Shown here: piece by piece, positions 23,858 through 35,633 of the stretch
How the letters are laid out: each line of letters starts with the position of its first letter
How positions within the stretch are numbered: position 1 is the first letter of the stretch
Assembly (NCBI GenBank): GCA_001465935.1
Contig: LNKV01000003.1
Span: 6,363-70,362, forward strand
Direction of reading: 5' to 3'
DNA: 64,000 nucleotides
Source: Clarireedia homoeocarpa
Taxonomy: Eukaryota; Ascomycota; Leotiomycetes; Helotiales; Rutstroemiaceae
Translations under genes and position numbers: made by a program
Notes under the pieces: generated by a model
Told to the model about the DNA's origin: nothing
Databases searched by the model: none
The model's input: only the letters and a program-made list of their open reading frames with translations

Positions 23858-24314
23858 AGCGCGTTGAGAAAAATGCTAGGCCCACCAAACCTCTATGAAT
23901 CGACATTGAAACTTCGGTACTATCGAATACTGTAACTCATAAAGACTCACGGATCAGGTCCTAAACCTTTGAGCAAACATGTGCTATCACTGGGCGGCAA
24001 CTTAGTGCTTCGATTGTAATTAAGCTTGACAGCCCACCAAAACATATTTCCTCGGTGGTGCAGTTCGGCGCCGGTGAATAATTTATGCGGCTTTGTTTCT
24101 GTGGTGGGGTTGAGATGAAATTCCGTGGTGGGATAATGAAACTTTGAAGCTGCGGAATCAATCACAGTTACAGATTTCCTGGTTCTCGTCAGGCATTTTA
24201 TGCAGGTTCATTTATTGCACAGCTTCTCCTACCATCTGTCTGGCAAAGGGGGTTTCCGTTTGGGATTTACTGTCCTTTAACTCTAGTGGTTTTCTGTCCC
24301 GTTTATACTAAATC
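23858..24314. promoter_or_regulatory. Divergent promoter of the helical protein and HEM12
   Basis: This 457-bp space lies between two start codons on opposite strands. Short frames inside it are unsupported; no factor site was identified. Confidence 0.4.
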
Positions 24315-25630
24315 ATGGATCATCAATTCGAACCGTTACAAAACGATCTCATCATTAGAACAGCATGGGGTAAGCCACGATACTGTGTTCATCGAATATT
24401 GGGTCCGGCGTGCTGATGGATCTCAGGTCAAAAGGTAGAGCGGCCTCCGATATGGGTAATGCGTCAAGGTATGATTTAATGAAGCCACAATCACAACAAG
24501 TGTAGCTAATCGTGAATTATCATTATGTAGCTGGGCGTTACCTACCCGAGTATCACGAGGCGAAGGGCAATAACGATTTCTTTGAATGCTGTCGTTCACC
24601 GGAAATTGCATCTACATTAACCCTTCAACCAATTGAACGTTACGCCGGGCTCGTCGATGCTGCCATCATCTTCTCTGATATTTTGGTCATTCCTCAAGCG
24701 ATGGGCATGGTTGTTGAGATGGTGGACAAGAAAGGCCCTCACTTTCCCAGCCCACTCGAATCGCCGGATGACGGGCAATATGAGCAGGTGCTCAACAAGA
24801 AGGTTGACGTTGCCGCAGAGCTAGATTATGTATACAAAGCGATCACTATGACAAGACATAAGTTGAGGGGCCGGGTTCCATTATTTGGGTTCTGCGGTGC
24901 TCCATGGACTCTACTCTGCTATATGGTTGAGGGTGGAGGAAGCAAGCTATTTGTGAAGACCAAGACGTGGGTTTATAAGTATCCGCAAGCAAGTAAAGAC
25001 CTCCTTCAGAAGATTGCAGAAGTGTGCGTAGAGTATCTCGCACTACAAGTCCAGGCAGGAGCACAGGTAAGCTTCCTTCATAATTAGTCAAGTATCAGTA
25101 TTTAATGCTCTCATAGTTAGTACAAGTTTTCGACTCATGGGCTGCCGAATTGTCCCCATCTTCATTTAAGGAGTTTTCCCAACCATACCTTGCTTATATC
25201 TCATCAAATCTACCAAGGCGTCTGAAAGAGCTTGGACTTGAGCCAGTACCTATGGTTGTGTTTGCGAAAGGAGCATGGTATGCTCTTGATTCACTCTGCG
25301 ACCTCGGGTATCAAGTTGTAGGTCTTGACTGGCTTCAAGATCCAGCAGAAGCAGTGCGTATACGAGGCAATCGATCTATTGTATTTCAAGGAAACGCAGA
25401 CCCGGGAGTTTTATATGGAACCCGAGACGCTATAACGCGTGTGGTTGAAGAGATGGTAAAGGGATTTGGAGGTGGAAAACAAGGCTGGATTGCAAATCTT
25501 GGGCATGGTTCGTCCTCCATAAATCGTAATCAATTTTCGTCACTGATTGATGCCAACAGGAATTACACCATTTGTCAACCCCGACGATCTGAAATTCTAT
25601 TTTGAAGAAATCCATAGACTGACTCGATGA
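24315..25630 (+). CDS. HEM12: Uroporphyrinogen decarboxylase
   Basis: Cytosolic heme-pathway enzyme that removes four carboxyl groups from uroporphyrinogen III to give coproporphyrinogen III. Exons are 24315-24369, 24427-24468, 24531-25066, 25117-25507 and 25560-25630, giving 364 residues, the normal length. The first three exons join to the family signature RPPIWVMRQAGRYLPEY (about residues 24-40), whose Arg residues bind substrate carboxylates. The invariant Asp lies in IFSDILVIPQAMGM. The second signature reads GFCGAPWTLLCYMVEGGG. The last exon gives NLGHGITPFVNPDDLKFYFE, with the conserved His near the C-terminus. The second exon is only 42 nt. It ends 159 bp from the deaminase stop, tail to tail. 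Confidence 0.97.
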
Positions 25631-25789
25631 AACCCACACTAGCTAGTCATGGTTGCCGCTCAAGAATGAGCCATTACGGTCATTTTATCCCTCCTTGGAA
25701 TAGACCCTCTTTTCCACACCTATGTCCTCGTTCCTACGAAAGTATCATTAGAGAATAGATCTGAAGGCTTTAGAGCTATGAGAGCCATC

Positions 25790-26499
25790 CTACCACAAAT
25801 CTGGCTTTTCGGCGATAAACTTCTCCATCAGCTGCCGACATTCATCATTCTGCATTTCAACAACCTCAATTCCTCTCTGTTTCAAATACGCTTCGCCGCC
25901 GAGAAAGGTCTTATTATCCCCAATGACCACCCTTGAAATGCCATATAGAATGCAAGCTCCAGTACTGTCAGAATTATTAGCACGGTTTTGGCATTTCTTA
26001 CAACAAATTTACCACGTACCACATATCGCATGGAGACAATCTGAGAAGATATCAGCATGGTACTCGATTCTCAATGTGACCATTGACTTACGTTGTGAAC
26101 ATCGTTGCCCCTTTGTAAGCGGAAGCAGGGAGTCGCCCAGAATTTTCTAGCGCAGAGGTCTCCCCCTAAACAGCAGTATCAATGTACCGAGATCGAAGCA
26201 AGCCACTAGAGGGAAAGGCATATATCTTCGCTATTGCTTCTTACATGATGAATAGCGCTTCCTTTTTGGACCCGCATGTTATGTCCACGACCTAGTAGCT
26301 TCCCATCCTTTGAAATCAAGGCAGCCCCAATCTAATGAGCAGCGGTTAACAGGTGTGTAAACGGTATCTAGAGGCAGTTGTAGGATCTGTGGGCTGTGGA
26401 TGGTTGGGGACTCCATACCGGCACACCACCTTCCTGGTAACTTATCTTGGCTTCCTCTACTGCGATAGCAAAGGCTTCCTGATCATTGAGGGAGGTCAT
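25790..26499 (-). CDS. FCY1: Cytosine deaminase (Fcy1-like)
   Basis: Zinc enzyme of pyrimidine salvage that converts cytosine to uracil. Minus-strand exons are 26499-26419, 26331-26245, 26165-26092, 26040-26020 and 25964-25790, giving 145 residues. The zinc site is split over exons: the His and catalytic Glu lie in HHGETSALENSGR at the exon 2/3 join, and the two Cys in LSPCDMCTGAC, most of which is encoded by a 21-nt micro-exon (26020-26040). Without that micro-exon the enzyme would lose both Cys ligands. The segment VVIGDNKTFLGGEAYLKQRG and the Trp near the end match yeast Fcy1. A G-rich tandem repeat lies just upstream of the start. Confidence 0.92.
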
Positions 26500-26557
26500 C
26501 TTGGAGGAATATTGCAGGTTTCCGGTAGGAAGAAGGACGGAATAATGAGGTGCATGA

Positions 26558-26599
26558 AGGGGGTACGAGGGGTACGAGGGGTACGAGGGGCACGAGGGG
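26558..26599 (+). repeat. Tandem 9-bp repeat carrying AGGGG (STRE-like) cores
   Basis: The unit GTACGAGGG is repeated about four to five times, with the last copies changed to GCACGAGGG. AGGGG, the reverse complement of the CCCCT stress response element core, starts at 26558, 26568, 26577, 26586 and 26595. The repeat is 59-100 bases before the deaminase start codon and 1.5 kb before YDJ1. Confidence 0.7.
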
Positions 26600-27387
26600 C
26601 ACAAGCACTCTTAAGAGAAATGCGAGGACTTAATGGCTCTGGTGGCTGTAGGTTCGGTTCTAGTTGTAATAATTTTAGGAGATTCCACTTTCCCGGTGTT
26701 ATCGATAAGAAGCCCCTCTTCCAAGTTCCAGTGCCGACTAAGTTGAGTTGATTCGACAGTTGACTAGATCTTTCTTCTTTCTTTTTTTTTTTCTTTTTCT
26801 TCTTTGCCATCCGCTGGACCAACAATGAACGGTTCATACAAAGTCGTATCAATTGTCAAGCCCGCTGGTTGGTGGTTGGTGGTTGATTGGCTTGGAGGCG
26901 ATCTGGTTGGAAACGGCTGGGACTAAATTAGTGCAACTGAGAGGTACGGAGCCTTTCCCTGACCAAGCAGCACCAGTAACACGGCTCGAAGCAAGGGGGG
27001 GGAGAAGGAGGCACGGGAGGCAAAGACGTGGAAGGTGGGAGGAAGGGAGAATTGGAGAATTGGAGAATTGGGAGACATGCAATTGTGCAAAGTGCTTTGT
27101 TTCCTGTTTCTCGACTGTACTACCAAGGTAACTTGTAACTTGGTACTATGTCGTTGAACACACAACTCGACAATTCCGACATGCTCGTGCTCGTAGTCAT
27201 CCGCCGTGTACGATACCGTGGTACAAAGTACAAGTTAACCAGAAGGCCAACCGGATCGGACTTACACAGTACATGCGGCTGAATAAAAATCCGAGGCGCA
27301 AGGAGGCAACAATTCCATCTCACCAGCCAGTCAGAAGTCAGTCAGGTCCCTACCTTTCGAGACCCTTCTTTTCGATTCTATCCTTTC

Positions 27388-27438
27388 CATGCTTCCACGC
27401 TTCCACGCTTTCCACGCTTCCCACGCTTCCCACGCTTT
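27388..27438 (+). repeat. Degenerate CACGCTTCC tandem repeat
   Basis: About five to six imperfect copies of a 9-10 bp unit (CTTCCACG / CTTTCCACG / CTTCCCACG) lie in the upstream region of YDJ1. The function is unknown; pyrimidine-rich tracts are common in fungal promoters. Confidence 0.6.
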
Positions 27439-28129
27439 CTTAGCAGTAGAATCGCAGAAACGCCGCTTCTTCTTTCTTTTCCCCAACCCAAGGCGAAACA
27501 ATTCCTCGTTTTTAAATACTTCTTCCTGCTCTTCCTGCTCTTACTACTTCTTCAACATTTTAGAACCTCGCATCTCGAGTCTGCCATCGCTCGCACCGCG
27601 TACCAAATCTCCCCTCTCCTCTCTCCTCTCTCCTCTCTCCTTGTACTTACTCTTACCCACCGAAGTTCTGTTCTTGCAATCTCTTCTCCGATAAGGGAAA
27701 CTCATACGGCTATCTCCCATCTAAACGAGGTCCCCGGAAAATCTGCAGCCCTGGATTTTGGACTTCTTCAATCAGAAGAAACAAAGAAGAAACAAAGAAT
27801 CCCTTCGGCGCCATCCTACACTGCGTGTGTTGTATCGTGAATTGTATGTAAGTCAAACACCTCCATACCACTCCCTGTCCTGCTCGTTTACGAAATGTTC
27901 CAACCAACCCTGCTCCGAGTCGTTTGAATTGTTTGCATGGCAATCTGCCGTGTGCATTGTCTCCGCCATCGTTCCGCATCGCTCTGACTTGTTCACCAAG
28001 GCTAACTGTCCCTCCCCGACGTTACAGATTGCAAAGAAACAATACTGCTGAGAATCTGCCGGCCGATAGCCAAGGGAGACATTCATCCCATAGAGCACAA
28101 AACCCACATAATCCCGCAAATTAGACAAA

Positions 28130-29563
28130 ATGGTTAAGGATACAAAACTTTACGATCTGTTAGGTGTAAGGCTTGCCCTCCATCCCAAGACAATACGATA
28201 GGGTAGCAGTAGCTGAACGTCACGTATTGCAGGTTCAACCAGATGCCACAGAACAACAACTTAAGAAAGCGTATAAAGTAGGGGCTTTGAAACATCATCC
28301 AGGTAAGTTTGGTTCTCGCCATCCCCCAAACGGTGAATCCGTTCTCACAAAGTGCGCCCAGACAAAAATCAGCACAACCCCGACGCAGCAGAAAAGTTCA
28401 AGGAAATCTCTCATGCTTACGAAATCCTGTCTGATCCCCAAAAGCGCTCAATTTACGACCAATATGGTGAAGAAGGATTGGAGGGCGGTGGAGGCGCTGG
28501 TGGCATGAACGCCGAAGACTTGTTTTCTCAATTCTTCGGCGGAGGATCTGCGTTTGGTGGTGGTGGATTTGGTGGCATGTTCGGTGGTGGTATGCAACAG
28601 CGTGGTCCACCAAAGGCTCGCACCATTCACCACGTCCACAAAGTCTCACTTGAAGATATTTATCGCGGAAAGGTGTCGAAGCTGGCCCTCCAAAAATCCG
28701 TCATCTGCCCGAAATGTGAAGGACGAGGAGGAAAGGAAGGTGCTGTCAAAAAGTGTGCCGGCTGTGATGGTCATGGTATGAAGACCATGATGCGACAAAT
28801 GGGTCCTATGATCCAACGATTCCAGACGGTTTGTCCAGATTGTAATGGAGAGGGTGAGACAATCCGAGACAAGGACAAGTGCAAGGCTTGTAACGGCAAG
28901 AAAACTACAGTTGAAAGGAAGGTTCTCCATGTACACGTCGACAGAGGCGTTCCAAGTGGGCACAAAATCGAGTTCAAGGGCGAGGGTGATCAAACACCTG
29001 GTGTTCAACCGGGTGACGTTGTTTTCGAGATTGAACAAAAACCTCATTCCCGGTTCCAACGCAAAGACACCGACCTATTCTACCACGCAGAAATCGATCT
29101 TGTCACTGCGCTCGCTGGTGGCACCATTTATGTCGAGCACTTGGATGATCGATGGTTGAGTGTTGAAATTCTCCCAGGAGAGGTTATCAGCCCAGGTATG
29201 TTGTTTCTATCGCCCTGCTGAGCGGGCAAATAACTAACAAGTCATGCAGGTAGCGTCAAGATGATCCGTGGCCAAGGTATGCCTTCTTATCGTCACCACG
29301 ATTTCGGCAACCTTTACGTGCAGTTCGACGTTAAATTTCCTGAAAAGAACTGGACTGCCGAGCCAGCAGCGTTCGAATCACTAAAGGCGATTCTTCCAAA
29401 CACCATCGAACCAACTGCACCTCCGGCCGAGACCATGACCGAAATAGTTGACCTTGAGGATGTTGACGCTAGCCAGCAGGCGAGAGCTCAAGGCGCCGGT
29501 GCCATGGATGAGGATGACGAGGACGGACAACAGGGCGAAAGAGTCCAGTGCGCTTCTCAGTAA
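28130..29563 (+). CDS. YDJ1: Type I Hsp40 co-chaperone Ydj1/Mas5
   Basis: Cytosolic DnaJ-family partner of Hsp70 that delivers unfolded and mitochondrial precursor proteins. Exons are 28130-28165, 28233-28302, 28362-29195 and 29250-29563, giving 417 residues. The J domain has its HPD motif rebuilt across the second intron (HHP-DKNQHNPDAAEKFKEIS). A Gly/Phe-rich linker follows, then four CxxCxGxG-type zinc motifs (CPKCEGRG, CAGCDGHG, CPDCNGEG, CKACNGKK), the substrate-binding C-terminal domains and an acidic tail. The last four residues are CASQ, a farnesylation box identical to that of yeast Ydj1, so membrane association is expected. Its long upstream region has several simple repeats. Confidence 0.97.
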
Positions 29564-30422
29564 TTTTGTAGCAGTATTGGCGTTTGGCCCGGTCTTTTGT
29601 GACTGGGAGGGGTGTTATTTTTCCGTTCTTCATCCGTCTTCCCAAAGAGCTTTCTGCTGGTCTCTTTTGCATCTTCCATCTCCCTGGTTATATCATATGT
29701 TTGTCTTTCTCACGATTTTGACGTGCTACATGACATTGGGTTTCTCTACCATTTGGGAACCAAAGGATCTGGGCAGGGTGATCAGAGTGGGATCGACGAG
29801 AAAAGTTTGAGGGGGAGAACAATGGGCGGTATTACCTCGGAGTGGACGGTGGTGAGAGGATGTGCGGTCAGAGCTTTCCTCCCCGGTATGAGGGCGTGGA
29901 CGAATCGAACGAAATCAAGGATATTTATCACAAGGCAGGATTCGAGATTTCTAATACGGCGTTTAGACGGATAGATAGCATGCAAAAGCAGAGTTGTAAA
30001 AGGTTTGACCCTGAAGTGTTGTTTTGCTCAGCGGGACCATTTGATGTGATGCGCGAGTCAGAATGTGTAACAAGAAGTGTACTTTTTCAACTGCCATAAA
30101 ATAATAATAGGTTGAACGACCTACTAGTATAAAGCCCGATTTTGCATATCGCGGGGCACTGCTAAGCTTCTGTAATCGTATTCATACAACTATTCTACTG
30201 TATCATATATGTATCTCTTCTGGTTAACGAGCCCGACGCTGATGTTTTCTCTCATGCTCAGATCATAACTTTAACCCTTTCCACATCATTAGCAACAATA
30301 ACGCCTTTTCCAAATTTGACTCGTGCAGAAAAGTTCTGCCCCCCAAGACGAGACTATCTTTTTATCCGACTGTCGTATCCGATACACATACCAACCAGCT
30401 ATCCTTCCGATTCGTCCCCCTT
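29564..30422. other. Intergenic, tail-to-tail YDJ1 and NUP159
   Basis: The 859-bp space takes the 3' ends of YDJ1 (plus) and NUP159 (minus). Short plus-strand frames over 29600-30100 are in the probable YDJ1 3' UTR and have no protein-like features. Confidence 0.5.
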
Positions 30423-33400
30423 TCAATAATCATCATTTTCAGGCATTGCTGTCACACTAACTCCAGCCTGCATTACAGCCTTCCTCAACTTCTCCCTGAC
30501 CTCCATCTGCTTCTTCGCCTTTTCACTCAACATTGACTTCTCATCCCTCGTATATCCGCTAATCTTCTTCCTCGGACTCGGAGTGCCCATGGCCGAACCA
30601 CTACCGCTCATCATGAATGCTGAGCCTCCCATTCTTCTTGAAGCTGAGCCTCTAAAATTACTCTCTGGCGTATAGAACAACCGATTCGTACTCGAAGTTC
30701 CGGGAGTATTGACACGCATGCTCAACCTATTATTTCCGTTCTTCTGAGGGGTTCGGAATGCTGGGCTGCTTTCGCGACTTGTTGTGCTAAATTGTAGCTT
30801 GCGCATTTGACCCTCGAGGACATCGACGTCTCCGCTGCGCTTTTCAGCCATGCTGGTCATTTTGGCAATTGTACGCATTATGGCTTCGACAGTAGGGGCT
30901 GCTGTTTTGGAATTGCCACTGGTGCTTTGTGATGCGACCTTTGCTCTCAGAACTGTAAGTGCTTCTTCGGCTTCTGACAGAAGTTTTTGGAATTCAAGGT
31001 AGTTGCGACGAAGATCATTTTGCTGAGCAGCCTGCTCAGCATTCAATGGCTGTGCGCGGGCGACGGCAATATGATCTGGATGAGTATGTGAGGCGACAAT
31101 CTTCTTGATATCCTCGTGCTTTTGCCGTAATTTGATAAGATCTTTCTGTAGCTCTTCGCAGGTTTCGACCTTACCAGCTGGGTCTTGAATTCGACCCACT
31201 TCTAGCTCACGGCCGAGTTCCTTCTCAACAATGTAGGAAAGAGCATCAATCTCATCTAAGCACCAGCTTTCTTCTTCCTCGAGATCCTCCTTACCCCTGT
31301 CCTCCTTGTATTGTTCAGTATGACCTTTGATGAAGGATTTCAAGGCCTTAGCATTGACACCAAGAGTATCAATCATCGAATTGATATCACGGTAGAGGAT
31401 CTCTACTTGTGCAGGAATACTATCAGCAGATTCAGGGCGATTGACATCGGAGTGGGCAATGAATTCATCCAGCGTCTTAGTTCCTTCGATATCTTCGCTG
31501 AGATATCTTTGCATCTTCTCATCTTCATCGTCGACGAGACTTCTGGTTTCTTCTGCTTCTTTTCTTGCTCTGGCTTCAAGACGGCGTTGCTCTTGTAGTT
31601 GTTCTTGCTCAACCGAAGTTTTGAAAGTACTTTGGGACGGTATCATTGTCTTTATCTGTGGCTTTCTTCCACCTAGTAGATTTATTGCAGCATTAGGAGC
31701 ACTGACAGACCTTGACGCATCGGGTCGCATCATTCTTGGAGGTACAGCCGATCTTACTGGACTAGGTGAGCGAGGTGACCTGGGCTGCAAAGGACCTTTA
31801 GGCGGAGGGAGGATAGGTGCCGCAGAACCTATTTCCCCGAATAGACCTCTCGATTGGGCCAGCTGAGGCTTTTGTATCTTGGCAAGAGGACTGGTATCTG
31901 CTCCTGTATTTTGCCTCGCTCTAAATGAACTTTGAGGGGTAAGCCCTGGAGTGACATTCAATTCAGATGTAGGACTATCGGGCTTGCCAAGATCTTCCCC
32001 ACTACCTTCATCGCTAGGTTCCTTGCTCTGATCGCCCCCTTCATCTTCGGTTACGAAATCGGAATCATCGCCCTCATCCTCCGGCCCTGCTGGAACATCG
32101 TCACTTGGCGGCTCAGATGCTGGCTCTTCCTGCTCGCTTTTCACCTTCTCAGCTTGAGGAGTCTCGATGGGTTTAGGTTTAGGTTTGACGGCAAAGTCTG
32201 GAGGCAACGGTGCATCCGTCTCGCGGCTTGTCGATGCTTTAGGCTTGGTTGCAAAATCTGGTGGTAATGGTGCATCATTCTCACTTGCAGACGCCGATGA
32301 CTCTCCAATGGGGTAGCTGCTCTTGCTCCTTGAGTCGGGGGACAGGGGCGCCTGTGGTATGCTTTTGCTAATACTTGAGGATTCTTTGTCTGACAAAGGT
32401 TCCTGCTTTACCTGTACAGGAGGTAAAGCCGGGGCTGTGGATGATTTCGAGATGGGTGCAGCAAAGGGATTTGCAACTGGCTTCGCAATAGTGCTTCCGA
32501 GGGCAAATGGGTTCGAACTTGCCTGGGCGACCAGTGTACTTGCCGGTGTATCTGTACCGAGAGCGGACTTGACTTGAGAAGTTTGAGAAGAAGTTTGCTG
32601 AGGGTTGACAGAGGGTTGACCGAAAATGCTTGAACCCGAAGAAGGTGCAGTGCTGAAGAACGATGGCTTTGCAGGAGCAGAAGTGGCATCAGGAGTCGCC
32701 GATCGTGCTTTGCTAGACTGTTCTACTTCCGCGGTGTCCTCTGTGTCCATATCGGCTTCTCTAGAAACGGTTGCCTGGACGTCTGGTGTCTTTTCTGCCT
32801 CCTTCAAAGCAGTTCCAAAACCCCCTCCAAAGAATGAGCTTGAGCCTGTACTAGTATTGCCTGGTTCACTTTCTGTGGAAGTGTCCGCCTTAAAAGTGGT
32901 ACCCAGACTGAACTTGTTGCCTCCAAACGTGCTAGCAGGCTTTGCCTCACCGTTAGTAGCACCTCCAAACAAGGTACTTGTACTAGATTGACCAGTTCCA
33001 GTATTACTTGAGCCAAAAGTTCCACCACTACTTGTAGCATTGTTGCTGCCAAAAACCCCTGTAGCCGATGTTGCGGCAGCCGTAGAGCCAAAGATACTTT
33101 GACCTGTAGTTGGTGCAGCAGCAGCAGCAAATCCACCTTTGTTTGCAAAGTTAGCAAACCCACCTGAAGCTTGAGGCTGAGTGCTAGCACTCGTAACACC
33201 TGACCCAAAAACAGGCTTAGCGCCACCAAGAGAAGCTGGCTGACCGAAAGCAGTTCCTGTGCTCTGGCTTGATGCATTTGAAGAACCCCAGACTGACTGG
33301 CGTCCGGGTAAACCAGCTTGTCCAAATGCTGGAGTACTTGTGGCGCCAAAAGCCGGTGCTCCGAATGCCGGAGTGCCAGTTTTCGCTGCTGGGACTGTCA

Positions 33401-35120
33401 TAGATGGTGCACCAAAGCTAGGCGTCCCAAAGGACGGACCGCCCCATGGCGACTGTTTCTGTCCGATTGCAGATGGAGAACCAAAGGCGCCTGTACCACC
33501 AAAGGCAGCTCCTGGCTTCGAGCCTCCGAATGACGCTGCGGTGGAAGTTTGGCTTCCGAATGTTGGTGCAGTCGTTGCGTTTGTTGCCGGCTTCTGAGGG
33601 GTTGCCATGCCCTCAGCAACAACAAGCCCGGGATATACAGCCTTGTTACGTATGGATTCGGAATATATTATCCACCATGAAGCTAGGACGCCCTCATTGT
33701 TCAATACCATTAGGGCAGGCACAGGGTGAGACGACTCGTCAATCAGGTCATCACCAGGAATAGGCTTCCAGACTGTAGTCTTGCTCGACAGGTCAAGGGA
33801 AAACCCTATCGGAGATGTGTCCCCATACCCCCCACTTGATGTTCCAGGGAGCTGAGCTCGACGAGAGTCATCGGCCATCTCAGTCATTGTGAATACACCG
33901 GTAATCTTATCTGCTGGTTTTTCATTTGTCAAGGGAACACTCGATCGAGTAAAGAGGTTGATATCAGTAGAGGCACTGGATCCAACGACCAGCACGTCCT
34001 GTAAATGTGGGGGAAAATCTTTCAATCGAAGAAGGAAGTGGTGTGGTGGTGAGCGGTTTAGGCCGAATGGCGGAGCAGGATCCTGGAGTTTTTGAAAGAT
34101 GAAGATGTTCTGTTGCCTTGTAGCTATGTGAAATGTTGAAGAAGGGGCAGTACTGTTATCGAAGCTAGATGGCGTATGAACGAGCAAGAAAACATGGTTC
34201 TCAAGCCAGGTTATGGATGATACTTTAATTTGCGTCAGTCGTTGGCGAATTTAGAAACGTCTGATAAAACATACCATGATTGTTTTCCTCTACTCCAGGG
34301 GCCTTTGGGATTTCAGCCTTGATTTCTCCTTCCGGTGTCATCTGACTGGCGGTGCCGTTACCCAGCCCAGCCACCAGTTGTTTTCCCTTGGTCGACCACG
34401 ATACGCAGCTCACTCCATTCTTAAGCACCTGACCGTTTGGACCGGATCTGAATGCACGGTCTTTGAGATTGGCCATCATAAGATTCCCGTCCACGGTCAC
34501 AACTGCAAGAAGCTCGCCCTTTTCGCGTGTAGGATTCGGTACCAACGCTCTCAAGGCTTCGCCATTGGTAGAAAGTTCGAATGCGGTCTGAGTAGAGCCA
34601 TTAAGTAGCGCATCAACTTCGTAAACTGCCAGCCCGCCCCCAGACTCTGCAGATAACACCAAATATGAATCGTCCGCAGTGAAGGCAAGTTGTGAGACTC
34701 TCATCGGCATAGGAATCTTGAGTTGCGGGTCGAAGGACTTGAAGTTGCCACCGGGTCCCTCAAACGCCTTTCTGACCGATTCCGTTGTTGCGACAATTAT
34801 GCAATCCGGCCCAGCTGCTGCGATAAGCCCACGGTGGGAAGCAATTCCCATCAGAGACGAGGTCGGCGGAGGAAGATTATCGGATGGCCATGGCGAGGGC
34901 AGAAGTTGGACTTTGGATTCTCCAGCAAGAGCCAAGAAGCCAATTGCCTAGATATTTGTTAGAGCTTAAAGTAAAGTCTTATAAAAACTTTGAAAATTTC
35001 ACGAACTTGTGTTTGTATATCCTCAAGTTCTGGACCCAGCTGAACATTGCCCGCCTCACCACCACCACCGCCGCTACCACTTAGAGCACCGCCGCCCATA
35101 TTTCCAAAGCTAAATGCCAT
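30423..35120 (-). CDS. NUP159: Nucleoporin Nup159
   Basis: FG nucleoporin of the cytoplasmic side of the nuclear pore, needed for mRNA export through its binding of the helicase Dbp5. Minus-strand exons are 35120-35007, 34947-34275 and 34222-30423, giving 1528 residues. A Gly-rich start (MAFSFGNMGGGALSGSG) leads to an N-terminal region of about 430 residues with the beta-propeller segments MGIASHRGLIAAAGPDCIIV, VSSITWLENHVFLLVH and DDLIDESSHPVPALMVLNNEG. Then come many FG, PAFG and SIFG repeats in a Ser/Thr/Ala-rich region (about 460-900), an acidic Pro/Ser-rich part, and a C-terminal coiled-coil region (about 1200 onward) expected to bind Nup82. Introns are 59 and 52 nt. It diverges from PUP1. 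Confidence 0.94.
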
Positions 35121-35633
35121 AATCGTGGTGTAGTTCCAGTGCTGTTAAGCCGGCTGGCAGTATATTAGAAGCTCCGGCGCATCAGGTAAGGAGGGCGGGA
35201 GGGCTGGTAAACAGAAATTCAAGGTGGAACTTGCGAAAGAGATTGACCGTAGGAATTCGGAATATGTGTGGCTTGCGATTCGTGAGCTCAGATTGGAATA
35301 TTCTATTCACAATTGACGCGATCGGGATATTTCAGATTTGAGCTTCCGCCCGTATTTAATAAACTTTTGGAATCTGCTCTGAGGTTTCTCGCGTTTCTTT
35401 ATCAATCACGTGCGTACAATACGCGAAACGGAAGCTTTGGTCTCCAGGCGTCAAGACCTCGTCAGCGATAGCAATTGGGACGGGGCAACTTCTCACTTTG
35501 AAGCTCAGCAACCACAACTTTACGAGAAACACGCATATTTTACAACTCGGCATTGACGCACATCGTCGATATCATACCTTCACATACCTAAAAAATCATC
35601 ACCCAAAGGTTCCTTGAGCTTCGTCTGTTCATT
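35121..35633. promoter_or_regulatory. Divergent promoter of NUP159 and PUP1
   Basis: The start codons are 513 bp apart. No proteasome-associated control element was recognised, and no other gene fits in the space. Confidence 0.45.

Larger units (their letters stand above)
26500..28129. other. Long divergent promoter region of FCY1-like gene and YDJ1
   Basis: This 1.6-kb region separates the deaminase start (minus) from YDJ1 (plus). It holds a GTACGAGGG tandem repeat (26558-26599), an A/T homopolymer patch near 26775-26800, short GGAGAATTG repeats near 27047-27070, a CACGCTTCC-type repeat (27388-27438) and CTCTCCTCT tracts before YDJ1. The frames in it follow the repeats and are not supported as genes. 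The last part probably forms a long YDJ1 5' leader, possibly with its own intron. Confidence 0.45.

Noticed and set aside
26496..26852. Minus-strand frame with Lys runs and PRT repeats
   Set aside because: The Lys run comes from a T-rich tract and the PRT units from the 9-bp DNA repeat; the deaminase start at 26499 explains the coding part.
31441..33597. Several plus-strand frames of 70-140 codons
   Set aside because: They are shadows of the FG and Ser-rich repeats of NUP159 on the other strand.
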